DNA of 64,000 bases, from the NCBI GenBank assembly GCA_004026145.2, contig CP034995.1, positions 1,756,226 to 1,820,225 of the forward strand, in the 5' to 3' direction. Below are positions 12,086 to 22,382 of the stretch, piece by piece. The DNA comes from Takifugu bimaculatus. Lineage: Eukaryota; Chordata; Actinopteri; Tetraodontiformes; Tetraodontidae. The translations under genes and the position numbers were made by a program. The notes beneath the pieces were generated by a model that was given only the letters and a program-made list of their open reading frames with translations, was not told the origin of the DNA and did no database searches. The first letter of the stretch is position 1. Each line of letters begins with the position of its first letter.

Positions 12086-13373
12086 TCACATGTTTGGCTT
12101 TCTTCAGTTGGATCCAGGTCAGAACACACACAGGCACGCACTGCACAGCCCATCACATGACGTCTGTAGCACATCAGAAGGTTCTGTCTCCGGCGCTCAC
12201 ACAATGAAGCTGAGCTCAACTTAAATAGGCCATGGAGGGACGGGACCGGTGGCTTTGCTTCTCTTCTCTGGAATCTTTCTGACTGGTCAATCAAGCGGAC
12301 GACAAATCAAACAGCCTTAGGTCAGGTTTTGCTGGAGGCTCAGCAGAGTTCAGGACAGTCAGCATCCTCCTCCTGGCAAAGGTCAGAATCAGCCCTGCTC
12401 AGGTTATATAAAGCTGCTTCCATGGCTTCATGCTGCTCCTCTGTTCTAAAAAAAATGTGTGACTGAATTAGCCCCGACGGAACGTTTATAACTGGGCTGA
12501 ATTTAATATAATTACTATTTATATGATTAATCTTTGGGTGAATGAGGCAGTGTCTGTAACAAGGACAGTTGGACCTGCAGGGCCAACTGTGTTTTGCAGC
12601 GTGAGGTAGTTTTATGCCAATGAAGTTCCGGGGGGAAATTATCCTTCTCTTCATTTTCTGTTTTCCTCTTAATCTGCATCCTTTTCCATGACATCAATGC
12701 CAAGTGCCTTTTTCTAGAAAGAAAGATTGTTTGCGGTGTGCCCTACTTTGTTAGATGGGAAAACAGCATTGTCATCAGGGTCACAATTATATCTGCTGTC
12801 ACATGGCAGCGGGGGGGATTGGATTAGCGAGCTTTTTCTCTGGTTGCACACAGAAATCCAGCTGGTGAGTGTCCATCAAACTAATGTTGATATGAGTTAT
12901 ATAGAAAGGAAATGATGCAATAAACTCCACCTGAACCTGTGCCAAAGCTAAATCAGCTTTGGCACATGTCTTTATTAAGGTAAAGACCAAAGGACAGAAG
13001 GATTCACTGGAATTCTGCTCTTTACCAGAAATCTCCTTGAAAGGACGTCCATTCAGCCGCTTAGGCCATAGGATGATGAAGGGATTCCTTCCCCTCAATG
13101 CAAATTTAAAGCTGTAGCCATACGGACAGGTTAAGTTATGCGCACACCAACGATATGGTCGGCCTTCTGGCCCTCGTTGGCAGCCACAGAACCAAACCGC
13201 CGTGGCTGGTCCCACACTGGTGGGACTGTTCTCTGTCCCAGTTTCGATAGGAATTCATTGACTTATGTAGCACAGAATATATGGAGAGAATGAAAAGAAT
13301 GTTTGAACATTCTAAAAAAGGTGGAGCATGTGATCTTTCTCTCCCCACCAATCAGCCAACCCCACTGCAGAGA

Positions 13374-13434
<61 letters not shown>

Positions 13435-16400
13435 GTCTGCCTCGCCTCTATGATCCGTGCACAGATCACAAGGCTCTGCTGCTGCTGATGAAGGCCAGCT
13501 CTGTGAAGAGCACCACGTGGGTTCTGATCTCATGACCATCAGATGGTCCAAATTGAAGCATAAAGATGCAATTTGCAGCTCGGTGTGAGAGTGTGTGTGC
13601 ATCAATATTCTACAGAATTTGACCCACATTCACAGCCCCTCTTTAACTCTCACATAAGCATCTTTGCTACCGAGGACATCAAGTCACCGGGCTTCCTGCA
13701 GCGGACCACTCAAAGCTGCACTTGGTGCGATTTTAGTCCTTTATGGTCCATCATGAAGGTGGCAGAACTGCATCATGTGACACCTGCACTCACACACCAC
13801 ATAAAGACCCCACCCGTCAACCTGCCACACACATGCAGCCTTTTGCAGAGGTGAAACACCCACAACAAAGAGGAGTTTATCTCATTTAAATGAGAAAATG
13901 ATACAAACATGTCTCAAAAATATAAAATAAATAATAAATGATAAGTCACATAAGTGAGAAAGACGCGGAGGAGAGAAGTGAAAGTTCACTTTGGGTCTAC
14001 AATGAATGAGCTGCATTGTGTTTGTGTGTGTGTGTGTCTGCTGCAATATGGTGGCTCAGTCTGCCTGGCCATACCTGATCGCTGCCGTCACCATGGCAGC
14101 GGCGGCTCACGTAATAAGAGAGAAGGAGGAAAAAGGAGGAGCGTGAAGATCTTGGAGATGTGCAGATGAAGGAAAGCCACTGCAGCCACAAGGACAAACA
14201 AGCTCAGAAACCTGTGGACCACCAGAACCCCCATTTACACCATCCTCACACTCTCTTTACACACCTTCTCTTTGCAACACTGCTGCTCTACACACATTTT
14301 TGATGCAGAGACAAATGCAATAATTGTGGAACAGAAGATCTTTAAAGGAAACAGGTGGTCTCATTTAGAAGGGCAAACTTACGGCATAGCTTGGTTTTTA
14401 AAAATTACAGAAAACCTTACACCCAAGATCTGCAAAATATGACATCTTATATGTGCCTTTTGGAGCGTTGATTGTTTTTCCTCTCACTGTTAACTGTAGT
14501 TGCAGACACACTGTCCCAGCCAGTGAGATTGCAACTCCAGTAAGGGATTGAAATCACATGATCAGCAGGGCGCAGACACAGGGTGGGATTTAAGATTATG
14601 GAGCAAAATCCAATCAGAACTTGTAGAAATGATCTTTGTCAATGTTGCATCTGAACCTGGCTCAATAAAGTGGCTTTTAAACTCATGCTGAATTGTGACA
14701 TGAGGCCGCTAATAAACTGTGTGAGTTTGCATGTGAGTGGGTTGCTGCATCGCATGGAGCCGACAGAATGTGCTGCATTGCAGCGTGTGTTTGTGCTGCT
14801 AATCTCCTGACCTCTGAAACAGCTAAATTTAACCCACATTACTTACTCTGTGTTTGAACCTTTCTAATCTACATCACAGTGGCTCCATTAGAACTTGTAA
14901 ATATTTGTTTATTATAAGAGGGCAGGGGCGTACATCAGACAAGACTCAGCATGATTTGTAGCTTTGTCATAAACTCAAGATATGGAGTAATGTTATGTTC
15001 ACTCAGGTTTTAAATTGCGAGGTAATAATCTGCTTTAATCTATAGAATCAAATAAGGACGTCAGCTCGACCTGATCATTTCCATTCATTCTGATTCATAA
15101 ATATATCATAGCAACAAACCTGAATCACTGAATCCCACATAAACAGAGCAGCACACTTTATTAACACCTCCACATGCAGCCTTTGAGCTACGAGGGAGGC
15201 AGATCCATCCGTTCCAGCCCTTTTGGTCCTGATTACCAAGCACAGACGTGCCGTCTGACGTGCCCCACCTCCAAATCTTATAAAGGCCAATAGTTTCCTC
15301 CCACACAATTCACAGCAAACTGACTTCTAGCATCATCACACCCAGCATCATTGCTCAGCCAGGGGCTGTTACTATGGAGACACTTTGCAGGCGAAACATC
15401 TCAAGGGGGCCAACAATTCCATCCTATACACCTGCATATGTGCATGAAATTTACTTCTTAATTCACCTACACACTGGCAGATCCATGTAGACATATATAT
15501 TATAACTGAAAACATCATCTAATGGGACATTACATTACATATGTTTCTACATTATTTTCTGTGAAAGAGTGAACGCAAAATCATAACAAACTATATTTGA
15601 ATATATAAGATGCTAATTTAAATCTTACCTTCTGGGAAAAATACCTGTGTGCAATACTGGGCAAAATGGTGGCATATTTATGTTATTTTGAGCCTTAAAC
15701 GAGAGGTTTCTAGAGCGAGGGTATAATAGTTGACTAAAAGCGACAAATTCAAGCGAAACAAAACTCCTCCGTCATGTTCACAGAAGTGTGTTTGCATACA
15801 AGCCCAACACGTCAGCTATCAAGGTTCATCGACCACCCATGTCTCCTCTCTTTTGTGACCCTTCAGAGAGCCCATGTTCACTCTGCTGTCATGTGATTAA
15901 GCTATTATCACAAACCTTCACAGAAAAGACAGATAAGTAAAACCATCGGACACGTTTGGCCTGTTTTTAGTGTTAACCACAGCCACTTTTCACCTCAGGA
16001 AAGTTCAATAATGTACAGAGTGCCGTCAAGCGCCCTCCCTCTCAGTACATTAACAGGAAACTCTTGAGCTAATCATCCTTAGAACAAAGAGCTTCACACT
16101 TATGAAAGGAGGAAAGTAAACCTAATTGTGATTTTTCTAAAAAGACACCATTGTTTCAGGGTGCCCACAAAACATGTGATGCATGTTCCCATCATCAGAT
16201 GTTTACGTGCACAAGAAATAAAGGAAAGTATTTGTCAATATTAGGTTAAAAATGAAAGAAGTGTTGGAAACCAAGCTGAAATTAGCCAGTACTGTTTTTC
16301 TCTGTGTTGCAAAAGGAACAAAGACAGCTGAGTTATTAAGGGCCTAGGTGTTTACTATCAAGCATGCAAGGTTCTCCTCCTACTGCTGGTCCAGAAGCAG

Positions 16401-16786
16401 GTATTTATTTTAAAATAAAATCACTATATAATACATTTTACAAGACGAAAACAATGTCAAAAAACATGACATGAATCAAAGACCTCATACTAATATTTAG
16501 TAATAATTTGGTGACAATCACGCAGTTCCTTCTATCTTGGAGGGATTTTCACAGCTATGAATGCGCTTTTAACACTTCTAAACCAAGAACAATAGGCAGG
16601 TTTTTCAGTTTATCTGATATATTGGACAGACAACAAGGGTTTAATGTGACCTCTCCAGAATAAACTACAAACTTCCTGACTCACCCACGACACGATGCGG
16701 ATGATGGTCTGTGGCTGCTGGAAGAAGGTGATGGGGTCGAAGGCTCCTCCGGCTTTCCCTGCTCCGTACGCCTGCATCCCGTCCAT
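6722..16786 (-). CDS. syngr1: Synaptogyrin-1, four exons, complete (232 aa)
   Basis: Synaptogyrin-1 is a four-pass MARVEL-family membrane protein of synaptic vesicles and is implicated in exocytosis and synaptic plasticity. The exons are 16685-16786, 9646-9883, 8978-9123 and 6722-6934, totalling 699 nt including TGA. The protein opens MDGMQAYGAGKAGGAFDP. The membrane segments are roughly 28-48, 72-93, 105-126 and 147-170, and both termini are cytoplasmic. Diagnostic family blocks are QNACNYGVFMG, YFPQISSVKDRKKAVLADVG, WFVGFCFLANQWQ, DNPLKEGGDAARAAI and LGADSALFSQEYTDPSQD. The Gly-rich tail ends YQRQDY, like the tyrosine-containing tails of this family. The KDNPLNEG-like and SQDYMDPSQD-like blocks favour SYNGR1 over SYNGR3 or SYNGR2, and the length is close to human SYNGR1a (233). 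I cannot say which teleost duplicate (a or b) this is. Confidence 0.96.
6935..8977. other. syngr1 intron 3
   Basis: This intron is 2.04 kb. No microsatellite of note and no coding signal was found. The exon-proximal part (6985-7050) is purine-rich on the plus strand. Confidence 0.8.
8978..9123 (-). CDS. syngr1: syngr1 exon 3
   Basis: This exon encodes AFWSFMWFVGFCFLANQWQM to FCFFSIFTW, covering the third and most of the fourth membrane segments. The acceptor is CTTTCCAG and the donor TGG|GTAAGG. Confidence 0.96.
9124..9645. other. syngr1 intron 2
   Basis: This intron is 522 bp. It contains a TTAGCTTAGCTTAGCAT-like stretch near 9313-9333 that resembles a motif common in dispersed fish repeats, but it is too short to classify. 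Confidence 0.7.
9646..9883 (-). CDS. syngr1: syngr1 exon 2
   Basis: This exon encodes residues 35-113 plus one base. It starts LFSIVIFGCIANEG, passes the first lumenal loop with EYCIFNRNQNACNYG and the second membrane segment, and ends in KDRKKAVLADVGVS. The acceptor is CTCTGCAG and the donor TCAG|GTGTGT. Confidence 0.96.
10000..10066. repeat. (CA)n microsatellite
   Basis: This is a near-continuous CA dinucleotide run with two CG interruptions near its ends, inside syngr1 intron 1. Confidence 0.95.
11301..11369 (+). mobile_element. 3' tail of a non-LTR retrotransposon (L2/Maui-like) or SINE
   Basis: The stretch reads through CATTTCGTTG, TACTTGTGACATGTG and AATGACAATAAAG, then ends in three units of an ATCTA-type short repeat. 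Fish LINE tails of the L2/Maui group typically have a 'catttcgttgt...gtgcaatgacaataaag' end followed by a tandem short repeat. Only the tail is present, which fits 5' truncation during insertion. The family assignment is from memory of the motif, not a database match. Confidence 0.6.
12042..12084. repeat. (CA)n microsatellite
   Basis: This is a pure CA run of about 21 units in syngr1 intron 1. Confidence 0.95.
12938..12966. repeat. Perfect 12-bp inverted repeat with 5-nt loop
   Basis: The arms TGTGCCAAAGCT (12938-12949) and AGCTTTGGCACA (12955-12966) are exact reverse complements around AAATC. The element is intronic. Confidence 0.9.
13375..13432. repeat. (TG)n microsatellite
   Basis: This is an uninterrupted TG run of about 29 units in syngr1 intron 1. 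Its orientation is opposite to that of the CA arrays at 12042 and 10000. Confidence 0.95.
14020..14037. repeat. Short (GT)n run
   Basis: This is a run of about nine GT units in syngr1 intron 1. Confidence 0.85.
16685..16786 (-). CDS. syngr1: syngr1 exon 1 (start codon)
   Basis: This exon encodes residues 1-34, from MDGMQAYGAGKAGG to IIRIVSW. The ATG at 16786-16784 fits the conserved N-terminus. The frame stays open for about 40 further codons upstream but contains no earlier ATG there, so this start is preferred. The donor is TGG|GTGAGT. Confidence 0.95.
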
Positions 16787-16909
16787 GGTCCAGACTCCGG
16801 TCTGCTCGGCCCCTCTTGCCCGTCGCTGCTTCAAAGGCTCAGGCTGCGCGGAGCCCTGGGACGCGGAATATCCCCGAAGCTGCTGCCGCTGCTGTGGCTG
16901 CCGCAGCAC

Positions 16910-16936
16910 GGATGGATGGATGGATGGATGGATGGA
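16910..16936. repeat. (GGAT)n short array in the syngr1 5' region
   Basis: About six GGAT units lie roughly 125 bp upstream of the syngr1 start codon, probably within its 5'UTR. Confidence 0.85.
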
Positions 16937-17595
16937 GATGGATGGATTGCCGTATCACCACGCAGAATCTTCCGCGCAATATCGCGTGTTTTTTTTGTTT
17001 TTTTTTAAATTACGGTTTGACCTCTGAATAAATTCCTCCGATGTCCCGGATCGATACTCGCGCAGGAGCTGTGGGCTAATAAGCCTGTATTATGATGCTG
17101 CTTCCTCCGCCTTCAACGCACAAGCCGGTGGAGGACACGTGAACGCGGCCATACGGTCACGCCCCTCGTGGAGCGCCTAAGGCGGTCGCGCGCACGCACT
17201 CGGACGTTGAGTGGGCAGTCATGCGCTTCACCCATCGCAGGTACTGGGAAATTGTATCCTTCGGGGGAAAAAAAGCCCAATTAAGCCTACACAAGTAATA
17301 GTATCCTAACGTAAACCTAAATATATATAGGTTAAAAATGTGTGTGTTATAAGGCTTTTCCCTATTTTCATAGAATTCCTACCTTTCTTTGATATGACTG
17401 CGCCCCTCCTGTACTGAATAGGAGTTTTAATCATATATTTTTATATACGTATCTGTAGGGGACATGCTCATTAACTTTATCCCTGGCAGACAAAACTCGG
17501 GAAATAAGGTTCCCTTAATTAACGTCAGTGACAATTCACCAATGGCACAAGAGGACTTCTCCCTGACATCACAATAAACACGCCCACGTTCGCTG

Positions 17596-17608
17596 GTCGC
17601 TAAGCGAC
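17596..17608. promoter_or_regulatory. RFX X-box, candidate ciliary gene control site
   Basis: The sequence GTCGCT-A-AGCGAC fits the RFX consensus RYYNYY-N(1-3)-RRNRAC at every position and is a symmetrical inverted repeat. It lies 119 bp upstream of the ift27 start codon. RFX factors control many ciliary genes through such sites within a few hundred bases of the start. The match is seen in the sequence; function is inference. Confidence 0.6.
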
Positions 17609-17726
17609 GCATTGTGAGCGTGTTGCCGAGGTGTAGGAGATACTTATCCAGGATAAAACGCAAAAAGCAAAAGTAAATATTGTGCAGACGCCTTCTTCTA
17701 GAGTGCCTGAACAGTTGTCAACAGCA

Positions 17727-17760
17727 ATGGTCAAACTCAGAGCGAGATGTCTGCTTGTTG
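17727..17760 (+). CDS. ift27: ift27 exon 1 (start codon)
   Basis: This exon encodes MVKLRARCLLV plus one base of Gly12. The start matches the MVKL N-terminus of the family. The donor is GTTG|GTAAGA. Confidence 0.94.
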
Positions 17761-20700
17761 GTAAGATTTTACGACAGTTAGCTCTCATCTAAGGTTGACG
17801 TTAAATATAGAAGCTAAAGCTAAGCATTCCGACCGCTCAGCTCCAACATGGTCCCAAACTTGTGAGTATTTGATTATCCTAATAACAACCCTGTCTCGTC
17901 CTGTAGGAGATGCTGCAGTGGGCAAATCCTCGCTGACACAGATGTTCCATAGCGATGGGATGCTCTTCCAGAAGAACTATAGCATGGTGAGAGCACTTGT
18001 GTTCTATAGCATCCTGCAATTATACACCTACATTACATACCACGCTGTGCAGAAAATAAGTTCACCGTCTCTATAGTAACTGCTTGTTTTTTATATTATG
18101 ACGATACTTTCATTTTTCTTCTCTCATTTTTGTGTGCATAGTCAAGTTGTTGTCGATTTTTTTATGATTAGTTAATTATTCCTAAAATCACAATCGATTT
18201 AACTGTGTGTATGTATAGGTATAACTCGCTGTTAATCAAAATAAGTGACCCTTGATTATGATCATCATATTCCATGTCTTAAGTTTTCATGAGGACCTGC
18301 AGAGGGCTTTCAAATCTACTAAATCACTAAAGTGCAAAACAGCAGAGTTTATCAATTATTCCCATGTAAAGAAAAGGCAAAAGTTCAGAGAGCTCAAACC
18401 TTGCCATTAAACTGACTGATATATGGGGTTATATGGACTCACTGATGTCAACCTTAATGAGCTGTGGGGAACCACACATGGGATGTAAATATAGCCGCAA
18501 ATGCAACATAAATACATTTAGGTTAGTATTTACCCTTTATACACAAGGGATTAGTACAATAAAAGTTGAATTTGTTGAAAACGCAAACGTGTGACCAAAA
18601 AGCACAAGTGTCTCTTCTTATTTTGTATTTACATCACTTATTAACACTTCACCATCTCCTGTTGAATTACATTCTAAAGAGGTTCACCCTTTCTGTTGTA
18701 ACTGTCAAAGAGAGAAACCAGCCCTGTTAGCAAAGCTCATCCTTGTGCATTCCTCGTGCGTGATCTTCAGCATTTGGTTTTGAAAGGTAGCGGAGGTTGT
18801 TGGCCATTCTGCACACATCCTCTGTTGAAAATGTCAGACAGCCCGTTAGCTATATTCCAAGCTTATTTGTTACTAATAAGACCTCATTGACATTCCAGAA
18901 CCTTCCTATGCATCATTTCAGCTCATTCGACGGCTCACATTTGGGAGAGCTGCACCTTTAATCTGAAATGTCTGTGTATGAAATGAAGTCGAGCTGGGTG
19001 TGTGTGTGTGTGTGTGTGAGTGTGTGAGAGAGAGAGATAAGCGTATGTTTGCAGCTTTAGAATCTCCAGTATTTGACATATACGGCTAAGTGCAAGCTCA
19101 GGAGATCAAATCACGTTCGAATTTGGTGCTGATGTGATGAAACCTCTTCAAGGTCGGCACTGATCTCATATCAGCACGTACGTAGAAGTGAAAGGCAGAC
19201 TGCAACCATCCAATCCACTTAGGACTTCATTAGATCTCACAGCCCGTGAATACATCTATGAAAAGATCATATTTTTCATATCCTCTGTGCATTCTGTTTC
19301 ATGCTTCACAGCTGCCTCTTATATTTGCCCTGAAATAAAAAATCTCACTGTGCACTAGCGATCGACATACACATTGTTTATGTCATGCTTTTATCAATAC
19401 GTTGAAAAGGGACTTCTCGCTTGTATCGTACCTTTGCTGACAAAGATGGGGGTGTACATTTTTGCTGGGGTGTAAATGGTGACCATGTTTTCGAACTGAA
19501 AATCTCTCCTCTTGGATTCTCACTGAGCAGTGTGATGCGCACGTTATCTTAATTGTTACCACCGCAAATAGGCTGCAAAGGAGAGCTCCCTGGAGACATT
19601 TTTCTTCATTGAGACACTGAGAATAATGAGATTCCAAGTAATGGAGACACAGGAGAGTAGGATTGGTCAGGATGTAAACAGCAGGATGGGGGAAATGCTT
19701 TCAAGCAAAGCCAAGCTGCTAATTAGCGACGTCTGTGTGTAGAGATGAACAGTAAATCAAAGCTTCTGCTGCTGTACACAGAGCCAAGAGCCAAATGTCT
19801 CTCCTCAGCTCTTCTAGACTTTCCACTGAACTCTGCAGGAACAAGAGGAATAAAGCTGGGGATTCTTTTAAAAATGGCAGAGGTGAACACTCAAAATCTC
19901 CAAACAGCTTGCAATTTGTTTAACTTGGTGGTCCTGCTTGTTACACAGACGACAGGTGTAGAGCTGCAGATGAAATGTGTGAACATCCCAGAGAGCGACG
20001 ACAGCGTGGTGAGTGCGCCGTTGCCCACCTCAGACCGTTTTCAGCTTTACAATATTAAAATTGCTAAATCTCTGTGTGTGGGTGTTGCCAGCCGGGACCC
20101 TTCTCTCCCATTCCTTACTGTTATTTTGTAATCTGTATTCGGTTCACATCAGAGGACAAACAGGTTTAAAACCAGGTAACTGTGCTCCACGTCTCTAAAT
20201 AACAGCTGGCCTTTTTTGTCCTCCAGGAGCTCTACATTATTGACTCTGCAGGGAAGCAGACATTGGTGGAGGCCAGTGAAAAAATGGTGAGAATGCCTTT
20301 CTAGAAGAGGAGGCCTTGAACCATGAGCTGACACCTCGACCCTCTTCTCTCTAGTGGGGTGAACCGTCTCTGCTGTGCCTGGTTTTTGACCTCACCGATC
20401 AGAAGTCTTTCGCCAACTGCAGCCAGTGGATGGAGAGAGTGCGTCCTCACTTTCAGGGTCACCACGTTCCTGGTAAAATCCCCTAAAACATGTATCATTC
20501 AAGGGCTGAATTCTTTTCAAGGAAACAATGATCAGCGAGGATGTCTGTAAAGTATTGATCTGTCCCAGAGGAGGAAACCGTTTTCAGGTCTGCAGAGTAA
20601 AATTGTGGACGATCGATACTGCAAGATTATTAATATGAAGGAGGCAGTTTAGGGATATCTAGATTTCATTTATGAAAGATTATGAAAGAAATGATGCAGC

Positions 20701-21648
20701 AAACGTGAATCGAATCTCCACCTGGTGGCCAATCTTAATGTCCAAAGGGCCAAATCAAAGCAGTTGCCATTTTTTTTGTCTTGTACTAAGAGAATTGAGT
20801 GTCACAAATGTTCAAGCATATTTTTAACTGAGCATGCGGCAGTGAATGAACTGTTAAAAACGTTACAGTGTGCAATAATGAACATGGAATGTAATCAGCT
20901 CTTTAGGACGCCGTACAATGCGACGAGGCAGCACATTTGTCAGCGACGTTCATGCCGCACAAACAGTGCTAAAGAGCTTTAAACACATTTTCCGTTGAAT
21001 GTAATTTGCAGGCTTAACACATTCAACCTGTTTTACATCCACGCTTTAATAATTGCGTTCATTGTGTTGCCGCTGTTGCACAACTCTACTCGGTAATCTT
21101 TACTGCTCATCTGACTGCAATAAACACGAGATACAGAATGATGAAGGGCTAGCATTAGCTTTTTTTTTTTTTTTTATCCTACTACTTTTATTACTACTAT
21201 TAAATTAGAACATTATGTCATTATCAGCGAATCTGTCTTTATTCATTTTTACTTTTTTTCTTATTTTTCTGGATGTTTTCAGGTGTCCTTGTAGGAAACA
21301 AATCTGATTTATCTACCCGACGGGAGGTCCAAACATCTGAAGGTGAAGAATGGGCCCAAAGCCAGGGAATGGAGTATTTTGAAACTTCAGCTGTAAGTGT
21401 GCTTCAGGTCCAACTGTCTACGTGTTGGGCCTGTATCATATGTTGCATTTATTAGTTTTTCAGGACTTTGAACCAGTGGACCCATGTGTCTGTGTTGGCT
21501 CCTCATACAGAAGGAAAAGGAGAACTGTGATGCACCATTCCTCAGTCTGGCCCGGGCCTTCCACTCTCTGTACCAGGAGAGCTGCAGCACCGTCCAGAAC
21601 CTGAGTCCAGCCTATCCAACCTCACCACCCTTAGACATTCCGTCCTAA
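17727..21648 (+). CDS. ift27: IFT27 (RABL4) Rab-like small GTPase, seven exons, complete (199 aa)
   Basis: IFT27 is a subunit of intraflagellar transport complex B. It pairs with IFT25 and is needed for BBSome-dependent export of signalling proteins from cilia. The exons are 17727-17760, 17907-17986, 19949-20008, 20227-20286, 20355-20472, 21283-21392 and 21511-21648 (600 nt with TAA). The protein starts MVKLRARCLLVGD. The P-loop GDAAVGKS is at residues 12-19, the switch-I/effector stretch NYSMTTGVEL at 35-44, the G3 box DSAGK at 64-68, the G4 box NKSD at 123-126 and the ETSA G5 motif at 151-154. The G3 position that is Gln in active Rabs is Lys, as in human IFT27, so hydrolysis should be weak. 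There is no C-terminal prenylation cysteine (it ends LDIPS), as expected for this non-prenylated Rab. The tail is about a dozen residues longer than human (186 aa). Confidence 0.96.
17907..17986 (+). CDS. ift27: ift27 exon 2 (P-loop)
   Basis: This exon encodes residues 12-38, (G)DAAVGKSSLTQMFHSDG to NYSM, including the nucleotide-binding P-loop. The acceptor is CCTGTAG and the donor ATG|GTGAGA. Confidence 0.96.
17987..19948. other. ift27 intron 2
   Basis: This intron is 1.96 kb and AT-rich, with a short (GT)n/(GA)n run near 18998-19036. No further exon was found. Confidence 0.8.
18998..19036. repeat. (GT)n followed by (GA)n
   Basis: This is a GT run with minor interruptions that passes into a short GA run, in ift27 intron 2. 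Confidence 0.85.
19949..20008 (+). CDS. ift27: ift27 exon 3
   Basis: This exon holds twenty codons, TTGVELQMKCVNIPESDDSV. They cover the switch-I threonine region and the beta-2 strand. The acceptor is TTACACAG and the donor GTG|GTGAGT. Confidence 0.95.
20227..20286 (+). CDS. ift27: ift27 exon 4 (G3 box)
   Basis: This exon holds twenty codons, ELYIIDSAGKQTLVEASEKM, containing the G3 motif DSAGK in place of the Rab DTAGQ. The acceptor is CCTCCAG and the donor ATG|GTGAGA. The following intron is only 68 bp. Confidence 0.96.
20355..20472 (+). CDS. ift27: ift27 exon 5
   Basis: This exon encodes WGEPSLLCLVFDLTDQKSF through HFQGHHVP plus one base of Gly. It is the hydrophobic LCLVFDLT core strand of the G domain and the following helix. 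The acceptor is CTCTCTAG and the donor CTG|GTAAAA. Confidence 0.95.
20473..21282. other. ift27 intron 5
   Basis: This intron is 810 bp. It has a poly(T) run around 21163-21176 and a T-rich tract before the exon 6 acceptor. Nothing else was recognised. Confidence 0.8.
21283..21392 (+). CDS. ift27: ift27 exon 6 (NKSD and ETSA)
   Basis: This exon encodes (G)VLVGNKSDLSTRREV through GMEYFETSA, which supplies the guanine-specificity G4 and G5 boxes. The acceptor is TTTTCAG and the donor GCT|GTAAGT. Confidence 0.96.
21511..21648 (+). CDS. ift27: ift27 exon 7 (stop codon)
   Basis: This exon encodes KEKENCDAPFLSLARAFHSL followed by YQESC and a Ser/Pro-rich tail ending DIPS, then TAA. The acceptor is CTCATACAG. 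Confidence 0.94.
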   Translation, partial: KEKENCDAPFLSLARAFHSLYQESCSTVQNLSPAYPTSPPLDIPS

Positions 21649-21832
21649 TGCACACAGGCGGCGCACGTGCAGCAACAAGCTGCTGTTTGGTTGAAAGCAC
21701 CTTGTGGCTTAAGCAACTCAGCAAAGTTGCTGAGCATGCAAAGACTATTTTATATATAGAAAAGCTCTGATAACGGTTTGGTTGCCTCCCACACATGGAG
21801 ACAAGCATGTCAGACAGCGCAGCTGCAGAGGG

Positions 21833-21838
21833 ATTAAA
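21833..21838 (+). terminator. ift27: Candidate ift27 polyadenylation signal ATTAAA
   Basis: This is the first acceptable hexamer after the stop codon, 185 nt downstream. It is the common single-base variant of AATAAA. Use of this site is a guess. Confidence 0.3.
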
Positions 21839-22382
21839 AATCTATCAACATGAGGATGTTTTGAAGGATTTGATTAACAGTTAAAGGGCCACTTTGAATC
21901 TGACTGTTGTGGCTCCTCTTTCACCTCACTGCTCCAGCTCTGCACCTGCAATTTAATTTTTCAATTGAGCGCGCGTCTCCTGCCGGGCTCAGACAAACAG
22001 TAATCAACATTCTAATTAGTGTTCTCTCATTTGAAGCAGGTAAACAACGTGTCCCTATTCTGTCTGACCAGCTGCCACCATTCACACGAATGAAGCCTGG
22101 CAGGTTTTTAACCTGTTAGGCCTCACTGGAGCGGACGGTAATCAGTAATATTCCGCAGACAGTCCTGCTGGCAGAGGGGCAGCTCTGACTTTATCCTTTT
22201 CACACAATGTCGTTTGGAATCGACACAGACACCACTAACAGAAGAAGAAAGTTGCTCGGAAACTTTAAAACTGATTTGCAGTGATTTTTTTTTATTTTTA
22301 TTTTCTTTACTTGATCAGTAATTGTTGTAAGCATCCTGTAATTGCTGTTGCAGCAGTGTTTAGTTTTACCTCTTGAGTGGCC

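Larger units (their letters stand above)
9884..16684. other. syngr1 intron 1 (6.8 kb)
   Basis: This is a large first intron with two (CA)n arrays, one (TG)n array, a retroelement 3' tail at 11301-11369 and a 12-bp perfect hairpin at 12938-12966, each listed separately. I found no additional exon. Confidence 0.8.
16787..17726. promoter_or_regulatory. Head-to-head syngr1/ift27 promoter interval
   Basis: Only 940 bp separate the syngr1 ATG (minus strand) from the ift27 ATG (plus strand), so both promoters and both 5'UTRs must fit here. The part next to syngr1 (16830-17230) is rich in CG dinucleotides and GC. No TATA box is evident at a sensible distance from either start. An ATGG tetranucleotide run lies at 16910-16936, probably inside the syngr1 5'UTR, and an X-box match lies at 17596-17608. 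Whether the two genes share regulatory elements is inference. Confidence 0.7.

Noticed and set aside
19745..20131. A 128-codon plus-strand frame covering ift27 exon 3
   Set aside because: Only the 20 codons of exon 3 are homologous to IFT27, and both flanks have proper splice sites. The rest is intron that happens to be open.
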